Assembly (NCBI GenBank): GCA_004554165.1 | Contig: SFNQ01000001.1 | Span: 1-64,000 of the forward strand | From: Clostridiales bacterium | GTDB lineage: Bacteria; Bacillota; Clostridia; Christensenellales; CAG-138 | DNA: 64,000 nt | Reading direction: 5' to 3' | Part shown: positions 8,548 through 17,230 of the stretch, in pieces | Layout of the letters: each line of letters opens with the position of its first letter | How positions within the stretch are numbered: position 1 is the stretch's first letter | Translations under genes and position numbers: made by a program | Notes under the pieces: model-generated | What the model was told of the DNA's origin: nothing | The model's input: only the letters and a program-made list of their open reading frames with translations | Databases searched by the model: none

Positions 8548-9660
8548 TCAGAAAACGCTGGCGATCGCCTGCGCCGAAATGCACAGGCCGCGGCCCTCAT
8601 CGTTCATGCCCTCGGTGGTCGTGGCAGAAAGCGCAATCTCCGATGCGGGAAGGCCAAGCACGGAGGAAAGACGCTCCCGCATGGCGGGCAGATGGGGCGC
8701 CATTTTGGGCCGCTGGGCGATGATCTCCGCGCTGACATGGGCCGGCCGCAGCCCCTTTTCCGCCAGGGCGTCCACCACCCGGCCCAGCAGCACCAGGCTG
8801 TCCGCGCCCGCATAGGCGGGATCGCTGTCCGGGAACAGGTGCCCGATATCGGGAAGACTCCCTGCGCCCAGCAGGGCGTCCATGATGGCGTGGGTGAGCA
8901 CGTCCGCATCCGAGTGTCCAAGCAGCCCCTTTTCAAAGGGAAGCTCCACTCCGCCCAGGATGAGCCTGCGCCCCTCGACGAGCCGGTGCGTGTCAAAGCC
9001 CGTACCATACCGGGTCAAAAGCCGCTCTGCCCGGGCAAAGTCCGCGGGCGTGGTGAGCTTGAAGTTGTCCTCCGCGCCCTCCACAAAGCGGGGCGTATAG
9101 CCTGCGGCGATATAGAGCGAGCAGTCGTCCGTGGCGCTGCCGTCCGCCAGCGCATAGCTTCTGAGAATCTCTTCGTAGCGGAAGGTCTGCGGCGTCTGCA
9201 TGCGGTACAGATGCTCCCGCGGCACGACCGCAACGCCGCCCGCCTCGTCCTGCCGCAGGACGGTGTCGGTCACGGGGAGCGCAACGACGCCGCTGCCGTA
9301 GCGGATCGCGCTCTCAATGCTGCGGCGGACGATCTGTGGTGAGACGAAGCAGCGCGCCGCGTCGTGAATCACCGCGATATGGCAGTCCGCTGCGCGGAGC
9401 GCGTTTTGCACGGACTGCTGCCGGGTATCGCCTCCCCGTACAATACGGCGGGGCAGGGGGCAGCGGAGCTGCTCCACAAAGGCGCGGGTGCCGTCGTTTA
9501 CCGCGAACACAAGATCCGTTACGCCCCCCGCAACCAGCGCTTCCATGCTGCGCTGGATGGCGGTTTTTCCCGCAAGCGGCGTTTGGAGCTTGTCAAAGCC
9601 CATGCGCTGCGCACTGCCTGCGCACAGCAGGATACCTGCCACGCGGCGCGTTTCGTCCAT
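8548..9660 (-). CDS. ispDF: bifunctional MEP-pathway enzyme IspD-IspF
   Basis: A 370-aa fusion of two isoprenoid-precursor enzymes. Residues 1 to about 212 are IspD (2-C-methyl-D-erythritol 4-phosphate cytidylyltransferase), with the nucleotide-binding start ILLCAGSAQRMG, HDAARCFV and the TPQTF motif. From about 216 to the end is IspF (MEcPP synthase), with the zinc ligands in GFDTHRL, LLGHSDADVL and the C-terminal ATTTEGM. These catalyse non-consecutive steps of the DOXP pathway; IspE is not in the window. The start at 9660 has GGGGAGG eight bases upstream and follows the S4-domain gene by 3 nt, so the two are one transcription unit. Such fusions are known in epsilon- and alpha-proteobacteria and occur sporadically elsewhere. 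Confidence 0.93.
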   Translation of the reverse strand: MDETRRVAGILLCAGSAQRMGFDKLQTPLAGKTAIQRSMEALVAGGVTDLVFAVNDGTRAFVEQLRCPLPRRIVRGGDTRQQSVQNALRAADCHIAVIHDAARCFVSPQIVRRSIESAIRYGSGVVALPVTDTVLRQDEAGGVAVVPREHLYRMQTPQTFRYEEILRSYALADGSATDDCSLYIAAGYTPRFVEGAEDNFKLTTPADFARAERLLTRYGTGFDTHRLVEGRRLILGGVELPFEKGLLGHSDADVLTHAIMDALLGAGSLPDIGHLFPDSDPAYAGADSLVLLGRVVDALAEKGLRPAHVSAEIIAQRPKMAPHLPAMRERLSSVLGLPASEIALSATTTEGMNDEGRGLCISAQAIASVF

Positions 9661-9663
9661 GGC

Positions 9664-9915
9664 TCAAACCTCCCCGGAGAGCAGGGTATACATGGCGGCG
9701 GCGTCCTCCTTTTTCGCGAACTCCGCCACGCTTTCCACGCGGACGCGCATGGTCTTTGCGCCAAAGCGAATCTCGAGCACATCGCCGGCCTTCACGTCGG
9801 AGGAAGGTTTGGCCACCTTGCCGTTGACGGTGATGCGGCCCGCATCCGCGGCCTCGTTTGCCACGGTGCGCCGCTTGATGATCCGGGAGATTTTCAGGTA
9901 TTTGTCAAGACGCAT
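9664..9915 (-). CDS. S4-domain RNA-binding protein (RqcP/YabO/Hsp15-like)
   Basis: An 83-aa S4-fold protein: MRLDKYLKISRIIKRRT at the N-terminus, then the conserved AGRITVNGKVAKPS turn. RqcP (YabO) binds the 50S subunit with RqcH and promotes alanine tailing of stalled nascent chains; Hsp15 is the proteobacterial relative. The length and sequence fit this group. The start at 9915 is preferred over an in-frame GTG at 9927 because AAGGAG would abut the GTG. The gene lies 3 nt ahead of ispDF. Confidence 0.85.
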   Translation of the reverse strand: MRLDKYLKISRIIKRRTVANEAADAGRITVNGKVAKPSSDVKAGDVLEIRFGAKTMRVRVESVAEFAKKEDAAAMYTLLSGEV

Positions 9916-10015
9916 TGCGCAGGTCACTCCTTTTTTGAAATCTGCGGCGTTCTGGCCGCCGTGCCTTCATGGTATGCAATCCCGGCCGCCTTGTCAAGCG
10001 GCTGCGGCAACGGGC

Positions 10016-10044
10016 TTGCGCTTTGCGGCGTCCTGTGCTATGAT
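10016..10044 (+). promoter_or_regulatory. promoter of the thiT riboswitch transcript
   Basis: TTGCGC (10016-10021), a 17-bp spacer and TATGAT (10039-10044) sit just before the 5' edge of the TPP aptamer, so transcription would begin at about 10050. Confidence 0.65.
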
Positions 10045-10051
10045 ACCATCG

Positions 10052-10140
10052 TCACGGGGGCGTCCCGCTGAATCCGAAACAGCGGCGGGACTGAGAAGCA
10101 CCCTTGGAACCTGTTGGGTCATGCCATCGTAGGAAAGTGA
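10052..10140 (+). promoter_or_regulatory. TPP (THI-box) riboswitch aptamer
   Basis: The conserved thi-box elements are present in order: GGGGGC, CTGAGAAGCACCCTT, GGAACCTG, and ATGCCATCGTAGGAAAG. The outer helix P1 is closed by TCAC (10052-10055) with GTGA (10137-10140). It precedes the thiamine transporter gene thiT. GCCATC (10123-10128) is complementary to GATGGC (10165-10170) at the foot of the downstream terminator. Without TPP this pairing would form an antiterminator; TPP binding sequesters it and lets the terminator form. Confidence 0.93.
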
Positions 10141-10168
10141 TACATACCATGCACGCTTTTTTGTGATG

Positions 10169-10194
10169 GCCGTCCGATGGGCGGCTATTTTTTT
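10169..10194 (+). terminator. riboswitch-controlled intrinsic terminator
   Basis: GCCGTCC (10169-10175) pairs with GGGCGGC (10179-10185) and is followed by TATTTTTTT. It sits between the TPP aptamer and the thiT ribosome-binding site, as expected for attenuation of thiT. Confidence 0.85.
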
Positions 10195-10217
10195 GTGGAA
10201 TGGAGAGTGAAAAAACA

Positions 10218-10892
10218 ATGGAATTCAGGCTGTTTCAAAAACTGGGCTCCCTGGAAGGACTGGAGCTGTACCTGCTGCTGGGCGCGGCGCTGATCTTTGC
10301 CGCGCTGCTTCTGGCCGTGCTGCGCTATCGGAGGACGCAGAAGGACGCGCCTGCAAGCGCTACAAAGCGCGGGAACCGCACCCGCGCGCTGGTCTACGGC
10401 GCAATGTGCCTGACGCTGTCGTTCGTGCTGTCGTACTTTAAGCTGTTCTCGATGCCCTTTGGCGGTTCGATCACGCTGGTGTCCATGCTGCCGATCATGA
10501 TCTATGCCTCGTATTTCGGGCCGGCCTGCGGCTTTCTCGCGGGCTTTGCCTATGCGCTTTTGCAGATTGTACAGGGCGCGTGGATTGTGCATCCGGTCCA
10601 GTTCGTGCTGGATTACTTTGTGGCCTTTACCTGCCTCGGCCTGCCCAGCCTCTTCCCGAAAAAGCTCCCGCTGGGCGCGGCGGTGGGCGGCGTGGCGCGC
10701 ATGCTCGTTTCCACGGTTTCCGGTGCAATCTTCTTTGCGGACGGCGGCCTGGATTACGGCATTGCCAATCCCTGGGCCTATGCCTTCCTCTATAACCTGC
10801 TGACCATCGGCGTAGATACGCTGCTGTGCGTAATTGTGGCCTGCCTGCCGCCCGTCAGGCGGCTTGCCGGGCGCATTCTCCCGGAGGGCTGA
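10218..10892 (+). CDS. thiT: thiamine ECF transporter S component ThiT
   Basis: A 224-aa membrane protein of the ThiT family. It is the substrate-binding subunit that captures thiamine and docks with the shared EcfAA'T energising module, which is not in the window. An extra N-terminal hydrophobic helix (about 8-33) precedes the core. The core has the family segments LSYFKLFSMPFGGSITLVSM, FGPACGFLAGFAYALLQ and a C-terminal helix pair. The upstream TPP riboswitch independently supports thiamine as substrate. The start at 10218 is preferred because GGAGAG lies at the right distance; the in-frame ATG at 10200 lacks a ribosome-binding site. Confidence 0.93.
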   Translation: MEFRLFQKLGSLEGLELYLLLGAALIFAALLLAVLRYRRTQKDAPASATKRGNRTRALVYGAMCLTLSFVLSYFKLFSMPFGGSITLVSMLPIMIYASYFGPACGFLAGFAYALLQIVQGAWIVHPVQFVLDYFVAFTCLGLPSLFPKKLPLGAAVGGVARMLVSTVSGAIFFADGGLDYGIANPWAYAFLYNLLTIGVDTLLCVIVACLPPVRRLAGRILPEG

Positions 10893-10921
10893 GGCGGAAA
10901 CCGCGTCAGCAGCTGCAAAAG

Positions 10922-10947
10922 GAGCAGCCCGGCAAGGGCTGCTCTTT
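10922..10947 (+). terminator. terminator of thiT
   Basis: GAGCAGCCC (10922-10930) pairs perfectly with GGGCTGCTC (10936-10944) around a GGCAA loop, followed by TTTCTG, 30 bp after the thiT stop. Confidence 0.75.
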
Positions 10948-11134
10948 CTGCCGAAAAAGGCGGAAAACGCTGCTTTTTTGAAGACGGCCTGCGGCAAAAG
11001 CCCGCTTCGTGAAAAGCACAGGGCTCCGGCACATATGCCTCCGAAACCGAACAGAGCCGCTCGCGCCTGTCCGCAGGCGGAGAGCGGAGCGCAGGGCTGC
11101 CTCCAAGGAAACCATGGGGCCGGAAAGGCCGGAC

Positions 11135-11584
11135 TCAGTGGGGGCGGAGAAGGTCGAACAGGGGCAGGGGAAGATTGCGCACAACGCCAAAGAGCAGCAG
11201 CAGGCCAAAGACGAACCAGAGCGGCTTTTGCGGCAGAAGCGGGGTCACGCGGTCCCGGCCATGGCGCAAAAAGCTGTACAGCAGCGCCAGCAGATACAAA
11301 AGTATCAGCGGCAGCAGCAGCGCCGCCATGGGATTGGCGGTCAGCGCGCCGGTAAAATCCAGATGCAGCAGGCGGTTTGCCGCCCGCGCGGAGCCGCAGC
11401 CGGGGCAGTACAGCCCGGTCAGAAAGAAAAGCAGGCAGGGCAAAAAGCGCCCGCCTGCGGAGAAATCGATGGAGTAGAGCAGGACACAAAGCCCTGCAAA
11501 GAGCAGCAGCGCAGCAAGGCACAGCGCAATGCGCAGGGGGAGCGCCACCGACGGCGTTCCCGCTTCCGAAGCCTTAGAGCGCAT
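11135..11584 (-). CDS. DUF2752 membrane protein
   Basis: A 149-aa protein with three to four hydrophobic helices and the DUF2752 hallmark Y-C-P-G-C-G-S-A-R after helix 2, a conserved Cys pair of unknown role. It overlaps the upstream CD225/zinc-ribbon gene by 11 nt and lacks an obvious own ribosome-binding site, so translation is probably coupled. The DUF2752/CD225 pairing is recurrent in bacteria, but the function is unknown. Confidence 0.85.
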   Translation of the reverse strand: MRSKASEAGTPSVALPLRIALCLAALLLFAGLCVLLYSIDFSAGGRFLPCLLFFLTGLYCPGCGSARAANRLLHLDFTGALTANPMAALLLPLILLYLLALLYSFLRHGRDRVTPLLPQKPLWFVFGLLLLFGVVRNLPLPLFDLLRPH

Positions 11585-12011
11585 GCAGCGCCGTCATGCT
11601 GAAGATCAGGAAAAAAACGATGATGTTCAGCAGAACGCCCACCGCCGCGGAAACGATGGTCCAGATGCGGGACTTGTTGGCAGCGTCCCGCGCAAGATCA
11701 AACTGGCCGGTTTCATTGTACCGGCTGATGTTGGAGGCGTAGACGATGCCGGGAATACCGGTGGGCAGAAAGCACAGGAGGGTAACGATAATCGCCCAGA
11801 CCAGGTACGCCGTTGCACTGACGGGCCGAGGCTGCTGCGCGTAGGGGGCGCCTGCGCCGGGCTGGGGCGAGGCGGCGGCAGGGGTCGCGCCGGCCACGGG
11901 CGGGGTCTCGCCGCGGGGGGTGGCGTTGCCGTTTGCGTCGATGGAGGCGCCGCAGGCGGAGCAGAACTTTGCCCCGTCGTCCAGCCGCTGGCCGCAATTC
12001 ATACAAAACAT
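11574..12011 (-). CDS. zinc-ribbon plus CD225/dispanin-type membrane protein
   Basis: A 145-aa protein. Residues 1-20 form a zinc ribbon (MFCMNCGQ...FCSACG; two CxxC pairs). A Pro/Ala-rich linker (about 30-62) follows, then a CD225-like two-helix region. The first helix is YLVWAIIVTLLCFLPTGIPG, then a cytoplasmic loop with YNETGQFDLARDAANKSR, then a second helix. CD225 proteins (IFITM relatives) sit at membranes; bacterial members are uncharacterised. A strong AAGGAGG lies eight bases before the ATG. It forms an operon with the DUF2752 gene. Confidence 0.85.
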   Translation of the reverse strand: MFCMNCGQRLDDGAKFCSACGASIDANGNATPRGETPPVAGATPAAASPQPGAGAPYAQQPRPVSATAYLVWAIIVTLLCFLPTGIPGIVYASNISRYNETGQFDLARDAANKSRIWTIVSAAVGVLLNIIVFFLIFSMTALHAL

Positions 12012-12064
12012 AGAGAAAACCTCCTTATTGCTGCAATCCTGTATGGGGAACTACCTGTATTCTA

Positions 12065-13999
12065 TCAGAGAACCTGGCCGGATTCAATGCCGGATTCCGC
12101 GTGTGCTGCCTGAAGCTTTCCGGCCAGGCGGCGCATGGCCAGAGCATGCTCGACACGGGTTGTGAGGGCGGCGCAGCCGCACAGGATCGGATAGCCTGCG
12201 GCGGACAGAACGACAAGAAGGCCGGTTACAGCGGGCGTGGGAACGGAAAGGCCAAGCGGCTCGTGCAGCAGCGCCAGCAGCAGCGGCAAAAGCGCCGTCA
12301 TCAGGCAGCAGAGCCAGGCCCGCAGCCGGTCCAGGGGCAGGCAAACGTGCCAGAGGACGGAAAGCCCCGCGGCGGCCGCCGCGCCGCAGCAAAGCGTCAG
12401 CCCGAGGGAATCGGACAGGCCGAGAAGCGCCGACAGGCCGATGGCAGCCAGCAGATAGACTATATGCAGCAGCGCGCCGGGCACGGCTTCAAAGAACACG
12501 TTGTGGACAAAGTGACCCAGCAGCGGCTGGTGCTGATGCTCCATGGTCAGCACCGCGGCGGGAATCGTCACGCAGCACAGGCCGACCACCGTCCAGTGGA
12601 TGGATTTCATCGGGTAGGGCAGGTCTGCCAGCAGCACAAGCAGGTACAGCACAAAGGAGCAGAGGCTCTTTTTTACAAAGAGCTCCCCGGTACGCGTGAT
12701 ATTGTTGATCACGCGGCGGCCTTCCAGCGCAATCTCCGGCAGCGCGGCAACCGTATTTTCCCGGAGCACGATCTGCGCGGCGGCCCGGGCCTCCACTGCG
12801 CCGGAGCCGAAGGACACGGAGCAGTCCGCGGCATAAAAGGCGGCCACGTCGTTCACGCCGTCGCCCACCATGGCCACCGTATGGCCCGCAGCGCGAAGGC
12901 TTTGCACAATGTCCGCTTTCTGCTGCGCGCCGGCATAGGAAAAGCAGTCGAACTCCAGCGCCGCGCGGGCAAGCGCCGCGCCGTCCGAAAGGCTGCGGCA
13001 GTCGCAAACGCGGGCGTCCAGCGCGGTCTTTTCCGCAACGCGCCGCACGGCCTCCGTGGTATCGCCGGAGAGAATTTTCATGGCTGCGTCCTGCCGGCGG
13101 AAGTAGTCCAGCGCCTCAATATCCTCGCGAACATCGCCGTCCGGCGTTCGGTGCGTAAGCGTGCCGGTCTTGTCAAAGCAGATCACGTCGGCGCGCGCCA
13201 GCATTTCCACGCAGAACAGGTCGTGGGCAACGGCGCTCTTTTTGCGCAGTGTGCGCGCACCAAGCAGCAGGGAGAGGGAAAAGTACAGCACCATCAGCGG
13301 AGGCGCCAGGGAAGCCACCATGCTGGCCGCATACGCCACCGCGTCCAGCGGGGCCGCACCGTGGTGCAGCAGATCGAAGGCCTTTCCGGCGGCCAGCGGC
13401 AGGGCCACAGCAATGAGTACCAGCAGCACGCGCCGCAGGCCCTTTGTCAGCTCCGTCCGATGAGGCCGGACGCGGCGCGCCTCGCGCTCCATGCGTGCGC
13501 AGAGGCTTTCGGAAGCCGGGCAGAGCACCCGCGCCGTACATTCGCCGGACTCGATGCGGCTGCCCGCATAAATCGTATCCCCGGGGTCCTTCAAAACGCG
13601 GTGACTGCCGCCGAACAGCAGCGCCTCGGCCGCGGCGGCATGGCCTTCGACCACAACGCAGTCCGCCAGCGCCTCGCTGCCCTTTGCCATGCGGCAAAGG
13701 TCGCCCGGCAGCAGCTCGTTGGCCCGGCAGACGCGGACCCGGCCTCCGCGAAGGAGGGGCGTGTTTTTGCGATGGCGTGCGGAAAGTCGGTCAATGGCGC
13801 GCTTTGCGGACAGGTCGTGGCCGATGCGCACGGCGGCGTTGATCAGCGTGACAAAGAAAAAGCCCAGTTGCAGGTCGCCCCCTGCGGCCAGCAGTATCAG
13901 CGCGCAGAGCAGCATCACCCCGTGAAAGGGCGTGACAAGATTGTCGAACAGGATGCGGGAGATGCTTCGCGTATGCGATATGGGGGGGCTTGGCTTCAT
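12065..13999 (-). CDS. degenerate P-type ATPase lacking the nucleotide-binding domain
   Basis: A 644-aa protein with the P-type ATPase layout, nearest in sequence style to the CtpE-like cation ATPases. The phosphorylation motif DKTGTLT (about residue 278), SGDT, a P-domain Lys and MVGDGVND (about 375) are intact. Three features are aberrant. Only about 24 residues separate DKTGTLT from SGDT, so the ATP-binding N domain (normally over 100 residues) is absent. The actuator TGES loop reads FGGS, losing the catalytic Glu. The M4 PEGL motif reads APPL. No frameshift is visible and the frame is open throughout. It may be a pseudo-ATPase or a HAD-type regulator rather than a pump. GGGAG precedes the start. 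Confidence 0.85.
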   Translation of the reverse strand: MKPSPPISHTRSISRILFDNLVTPFHGVMLLCALILLAAGGDLQLGFFFVTLINAAVRIGHDLSAKRAIDRLSARHRKNTPLLRGGRVRVCRANELLPGDLCRMAKGSEALADCVVVEGHAAAAEALLFGGSHRVLKDPGDTIYAGSRIESGECTARVLCPASESLCARMEREARRVRPHRTELTKGLRRVLLVLIAVALPLAAGKAFDLLHHGAAPLDAVAYAASMVASLAPPLMVLYFSLSLLLGARTLRKKSAVAHDLFCVEMLARADVICFDKTGTLTHRTPDGDVREDIEALDYFRRQDAAMKILSGDTTEAVRRVAEKTALDARVCDCRSLSDGAALARAALEFDCFSYAGAQQKADIVQSLRAAGHTVAMVGDGVNDVAAFYAADCSVSFGSGAVEARAAAQIVLRENTVAALPEIALEGRRVINNITRTGELFVKKSLCSFVLYLLVLLADLPYPMKSIHWTVVGLCCVTIPAAVLTMEHQHQPLLGHFVHNVFFEAVPGALLHIVYLLAAIGLSALLGLSDSLGLTLCCGAAAAAGLSVLWHVCLPLDRLRAWLCCLMTALLPLLLALLHEPLGLSVPTPAVTGLLVVLSAAGYPILCGCAALTTRVEHALAMRRLAGKLQAAHAESGIESGQVL

Positions 14000-14037
14000 G
14001 GATCGGCTCCCGGAGCAAAAGTTGACGATATAAATTT

Positions 14038-14066
14038 AGTATAAAGGAACTGGAGCAAATGCACAA
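14038..14066 (-). promoter_or_regulatory. promoter of the P-type ATPase-like gene
   Basis: Read on the minus strand, TTGTGC (14066-14061) and TATACT (14043-14038) are separated by 17 bp. This places the start point about 30 nt before the ATG at 13999. Confidence 0.65.
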
Positions 14067-14170
14067 GAAGGTTTTTGGGGAAATCGTGGGCAATCGGGGG
14101 GGCGTCCGGCTGCATCCGCCCGCCCGGATGGAACGGAAGGCCGGCTGCGGCAGAATCGGGGCGGGGGGAA

Positions 14171-14200
14171 TTGCCAAAACCGGGACCTTCCTGCTATAAT
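14171..14200 (+). promoter_or_regulatory. promoter of argS-serS
   Basis: TTGCCA (14171-14176), an 18-bp spacer and a perfect TATAAT (14195-14200) lie 38 bp before the argS start. No T-box motif is present in this leader, unlike ileS and metG. Confidence 0.75.
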
Positions 14201-14238
14201 AGGGCCTTAGAACGAAAGGAAACAGAGAGAGGATATCC

Positions 14239-15927
14239 ATGGAGTTTCGCAGCATGATCGCAGAGGCGATCGCAGAAAAAACCGGCCTGCCCGCAGAGGA
14301 GATCGCGGGACTGCTGGAAACGCCGCCCAACCCGGAGCTGGGCGACTTCGCGTTTCCCTGCTTCCGCCTTGCAAAGACCCTGCGCAAGGCGCCGCCGCTG
14401 ATTGCGCAGGAGCTTGCCGAAAGCGTTGCGCTGCCCGAGGGGGTCGGCAGCGCGCAGCCCGCGGGCGGATACCTGAACTTTACGCTGGACCGCAGCGCAC
14501 AGGCCCGGGCCGTGCTCTCGCGCATTTACGCCGAGGGCGCCCGCTACGGCGGAAGCAGCGAGGGCGCGGGCAGAAACGTCTGCATTGACTATTCTTCCGT
14601 GAACATTGCAAAACCGCTGCACATCGGGCATCTGCCCTCCACGGTTATCGGCAACGCGCTCTACCGCATCTGCCGGCACATGGGCTACCATCCCGTGGGG
14701 ATCAACCATCTGGGGGACTGGGGCACGCAGTTTGGCAAGATGATCTGCGCCTACAAGGCCTGGGGCGACCGAGAGACGATCGAGCGGGGCGGCGTGGACG
14801 AGCTTGTGAAGCTCTACGTGCGCTTCCATCAGGAGGCGGAGCAGGACGAGAGCCTGAACGAGGCCGCCCGCGGCTGGTTCAAAAAGATTGAGGACAGGGA
14901 CCCCGAGGCCACGGCGCTGTTTGAATGGTTCAAAAAGATCACGCTGGAGGAAGTGCAGCAGGTTTTCGACCTTATGGGCATTCGCTTTGACAGCTATGCG
15001 GGCGAGAGCTTCTACAACGACAAGATGGACCGCGTGGTGAACGAGCTCAGCGAAAAGGGGCTGCTGAAGCTGGATCAGGGGGCAAAGATCGTGGATCTTT
15101 CCGCATATAAGATGCCACCCTGCATTATCCTCCGCTCCGACGGCGCAACCCTCTACGCCACCCGGGATATCGCCGCCGCGCTCTACCGCAAGGATACCTA
15201 CGATTTTGCCAAGTGCCTGTACGTTGTGGCCTATCAGCAGGATTTGCACTTCCGCCAGTGGTTCAAGGTGGTGGAGCTCATGGGCTACGACTGGGCCAAG
15301 GACCTGGTACACGTCTCCTTCGGCATGGTCTCCGGTACGGAGGGCGCCTTTTCCACGCGCAGGGGCAACATGGTCAAGCTCCGCGATGTGCTGAACGCCG
15401 CCATCGAAAAGACCGGCGAGATCATGAAGGAAAAGAGCCCGGATCTGGAAAACCGCGATGCGGTCGCCCGGGATGTGGGCGTTGGCGCGCTCGTCTGGAA
15501 CAGCCTGTACAACGGGCGCATCAAGGACGTTGTGTTCGACTGGGATACCGTGCTGAATTTCGATGGCGAGACGGGCCCCTACGCGCAGTACACCCACGCC
15601 CGCGCCTGCTCGGTGCTGAGAAAAGCGCAGCCGCAGGGGGAGATTGACTACAGCCTGCTGTCGGACGACGAGAGCAGGGGGCTCATCGCCGCGCTTGCGG
15701 CCTTTCCGGACGCGGTGCGGGAGGCCATGGACAAGTACGAGCCCTATCTGGTATCCCGCGCGGTCATGGCGATCTGCCAGGCCTTCAACCGCTTTTACTA
15801 TCAGCAGCGCATCATGGCGGAGGACGCGGCGCTTCGCAACGCCCGCCTGACGCTGACCGACGCCACGCGCCGCGTGCTTGCCATTGGACTGGATCTGGTG
15901 GGGCTTGCCGCCCCGGAAAGGATGTAG
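14239..15927 (+). CDS. argS: arginyl-tRNA synthetase
   Basis: A 562-aa class I synthetase. An N-terminal additional domain (about 1-110) recognises the tRNA D-loop. The HIGH motif is in KPLHIGHLPST (about residue 127), followed by HLGDWGTQFGKM. FSTRRGNMV occupies the place of KMSKS, as is common in ArgRS. The C-terminal anticodon-binding DALR domain includes GPYAQYTHARACS and ends at residue 562. GAGAGG is the ribosome-binding site. serS follows after 8 nt, so the two are co-transcribed from the promoter at 14171. Confidence 0.96.
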   Translation: MEFRSMIAEAIAEKTGLPAEEIAGLLETPPNPELGDFAFPCFRLAKTLRKAPPLIAQELAESVALPEGVGSAQPAGGYLNFTLDRSAQARAVLSRIYAEGARYGGSSEGAGRNVCIDYSSVNIAKPLHIGHLPSTVIGNALYRICRHMGYHPVGINHLGDWGTQFGKMICAYKAWGDRETIERGGVDELVKLYVRFHQEAEQDESLNEAARGWFKKIEDRDPEATALFEWFKKITLEEVQQVFDLMGIRFDSYAGESFYNDKMDRVVNELSEKGLLKLDQGAKIVDLSAYKMPPCIILRSDGATLYATRDIAAALYRKDTYDFAKCLYVVAYQQDLHFRQWFKVVELMGYDWAKDLVHVSFGMVSGTEGAFSTRRGNMVKLRDVLNAAIEKTGEIMKEKSPDLENRDAVARDVGVGALVWNSLYNGRIKDVVFDWDTVLNFDGETGPYAQYTHARACSVLRKAQPQGEIDYSLLSDDESRGLIAALAAFPDAVREAMDKYEPYLVSRAVMAICQAFNRFYYQQRIMAEDAALRNARLTLTDATRRVLAIGLDLVGLAAPERM

Positions 15928-15935
15928 GGATTACC

Positions 15936-17216
15936 ATGCTGGACATCAAGCTTCTCCGGGAGAATCCGGAGGTCGTGAAGGAAAACATCAAAAAGAAGTT
16001 TCAGGACGAAAAGCTCATCCTTGTGGACGAGGTCCTTGCGCTGGACGCGGAATACCGCCAGGCGATCAAGCGCAGCGATGACCTTCGCAACCAGCGCAAC
16101 GTCGTGAGCAAGCAGATCGGCAGGCTCATGGCCTCCGGCGAGCGCGACAGGGCCGAGGAGACAAAACGGCAGGTCACCGCCATGGCGGACGAGATGGCCG
16201 CGCTGGACGAAAAGCGCGCCGCGCTCTCCGAGGAGATCCGAAAGCGCATGCTCGTCATCCCCAACATCATCGACGAATGCGTGCCCATCGGCAGGGACGA
16301 CTCCGAAAACAGGGAGATCCAGCGCTTTGGCGAGCCGGTGGTGCCGGACTATGAGATTCCCTACCATGTGGACATCATGGAGCGGCTCTGCGGCATCGAT
16401 CTGGACAGCGCGAGAAAGACCAGCGGCAACGGCTTCTATTACCTCATGGGCGACGTTGCGCGGCTCCACTCGGCGGTGCTGTCCTACGCGCGGGATTTCA
16501 TGATCGATCGCGGCTTTACCTACTGTATACCGCCCTACATGATCCGCGGCAACGTCGTAACCGGCGTCATGAGCTTTGCCGAGATGGAGAACATGATGTA
16601 CAAGATCGAGGGCGAGGACCTCTACCTCATCGGCACCAGCGAGCACTCCATGATCGGCCGCTTCATCGATACCTTCCTCGAGGAGAAGGAGCTGCCCAGG
16701 TGCCTTACCAGCTATTCGCCCTGCTTCCGCAAGGAGGTGGGCGCGCACGGCATCGAGGAGCGCGGCGTGTACCGCATCCATCAGTTTGAAAAGCAGGAGA
16801 TGATCGTCGTCTGCCATCCGGAGGAGAGCCGGATGTGGTTTGACAGGCTCTGGCAGAACACGGTCGATTTCTTCCGCACGCTGGACATCCCCGTCCGCAC
16901 GCTGGAATGCTGCTCCGGCGATCTTGCGGACCTCAAGGTGCGCAGTCTGGACGTGGAGGCCTGGTCGCCGCGGCAGAAGAAGTATTTTGAGGTGGGCAGC
17001 TGCTCAAATCTGGGCGACGCGCAGGCCCGCAGGCTCGGTATCCGTGTAAAGAACAAGGAAAAAGGGAATTATTTTGCCCACACGCTGAACAACACCGTGG
17101 TGGCGCCGCCGCGCATGCTCATCGCCTTCCTGGAAAACAACCTGAACGCCGACGGCAGCGTTCGCATCCCCGAGGCGCTGCGGCCCTACATGGGCGGCAA
17201 GACCGTAATCGGGTAA
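15936..17216 (+). CDS. serS: seryl-tRNA synthetase (archaeal-like/second clostridial form)
   Basis: A 426-aa class II synthetase with the N-terminal tRNA-binding coiled coil (about 30-105). The motif 2 region is SPCFRKEVGAHGIEERG followed by YRIHQFEKQE; bacterial SerRS usually reads FRSEAGSAGRDTRG with RQHQF there. The variant matches the archaeal-like form found in some Clostridia. Motif 3 reads NNTVVAPPRMLIAFLEN, and the end RPYMGGKTVIG is canonical. It is the second gene of the argS-serS operon. The variant family membership is judged from remembered motifs, not a search. Confidence 0.94.
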   Translation: MLDIKLLRENPEVVKENIKKKFQDEKLILVDEVLALDAEYRQAIKRSDDLRNQRNVVSKQIGRLMASGERDRAEETKRQVTAMADEMAALDEKRAALSEEIRKRMLVIPNIIDECVPIGRDDSENREIQRFGEPVVPDYEIPYHVDIMERLCGIDLDSARKTSGNGFYYLMGDVARLHSAVLSYARDFMIDRGFTYCIPPYMIRGNVVTGVMSFAEMENMMYKIEGEDLYLIGTSEHSMIGRFIDTFLEEKELPRCLTSYSPCFRKEVGAHGIEERGVYRIHQFEKQEMIVVCHPEESRMWFDRLWQNTVDFFRTLDIPVRTLECCSGDLADLKVRSLDVEAWSPRQKKYFEVGSCSNLGDAQARRLGIRVKNKEKGNYFAHTLNNTVVAPPRMLIAFLENNLNADGSVRIPEALRPYMGGKTVIG

Positions 17217-17230
17217 GGGTATGGCTGCGG

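Noticed and set aside
12101..14044. 647-aa plus-strand frame across the P-type ATPase-like gene
   Set aside because: Gln/Arg/His-rich shadow frame; the minus strand encodes DKTGTLT and GDGVND.
14022..14045. Plus-strand promoter TTGACG...TATAAA before argS
   Set aside because: Spacer is only 12 bp; the TTGCCA-18-TATAAT pair at 14171-14200 is much better.
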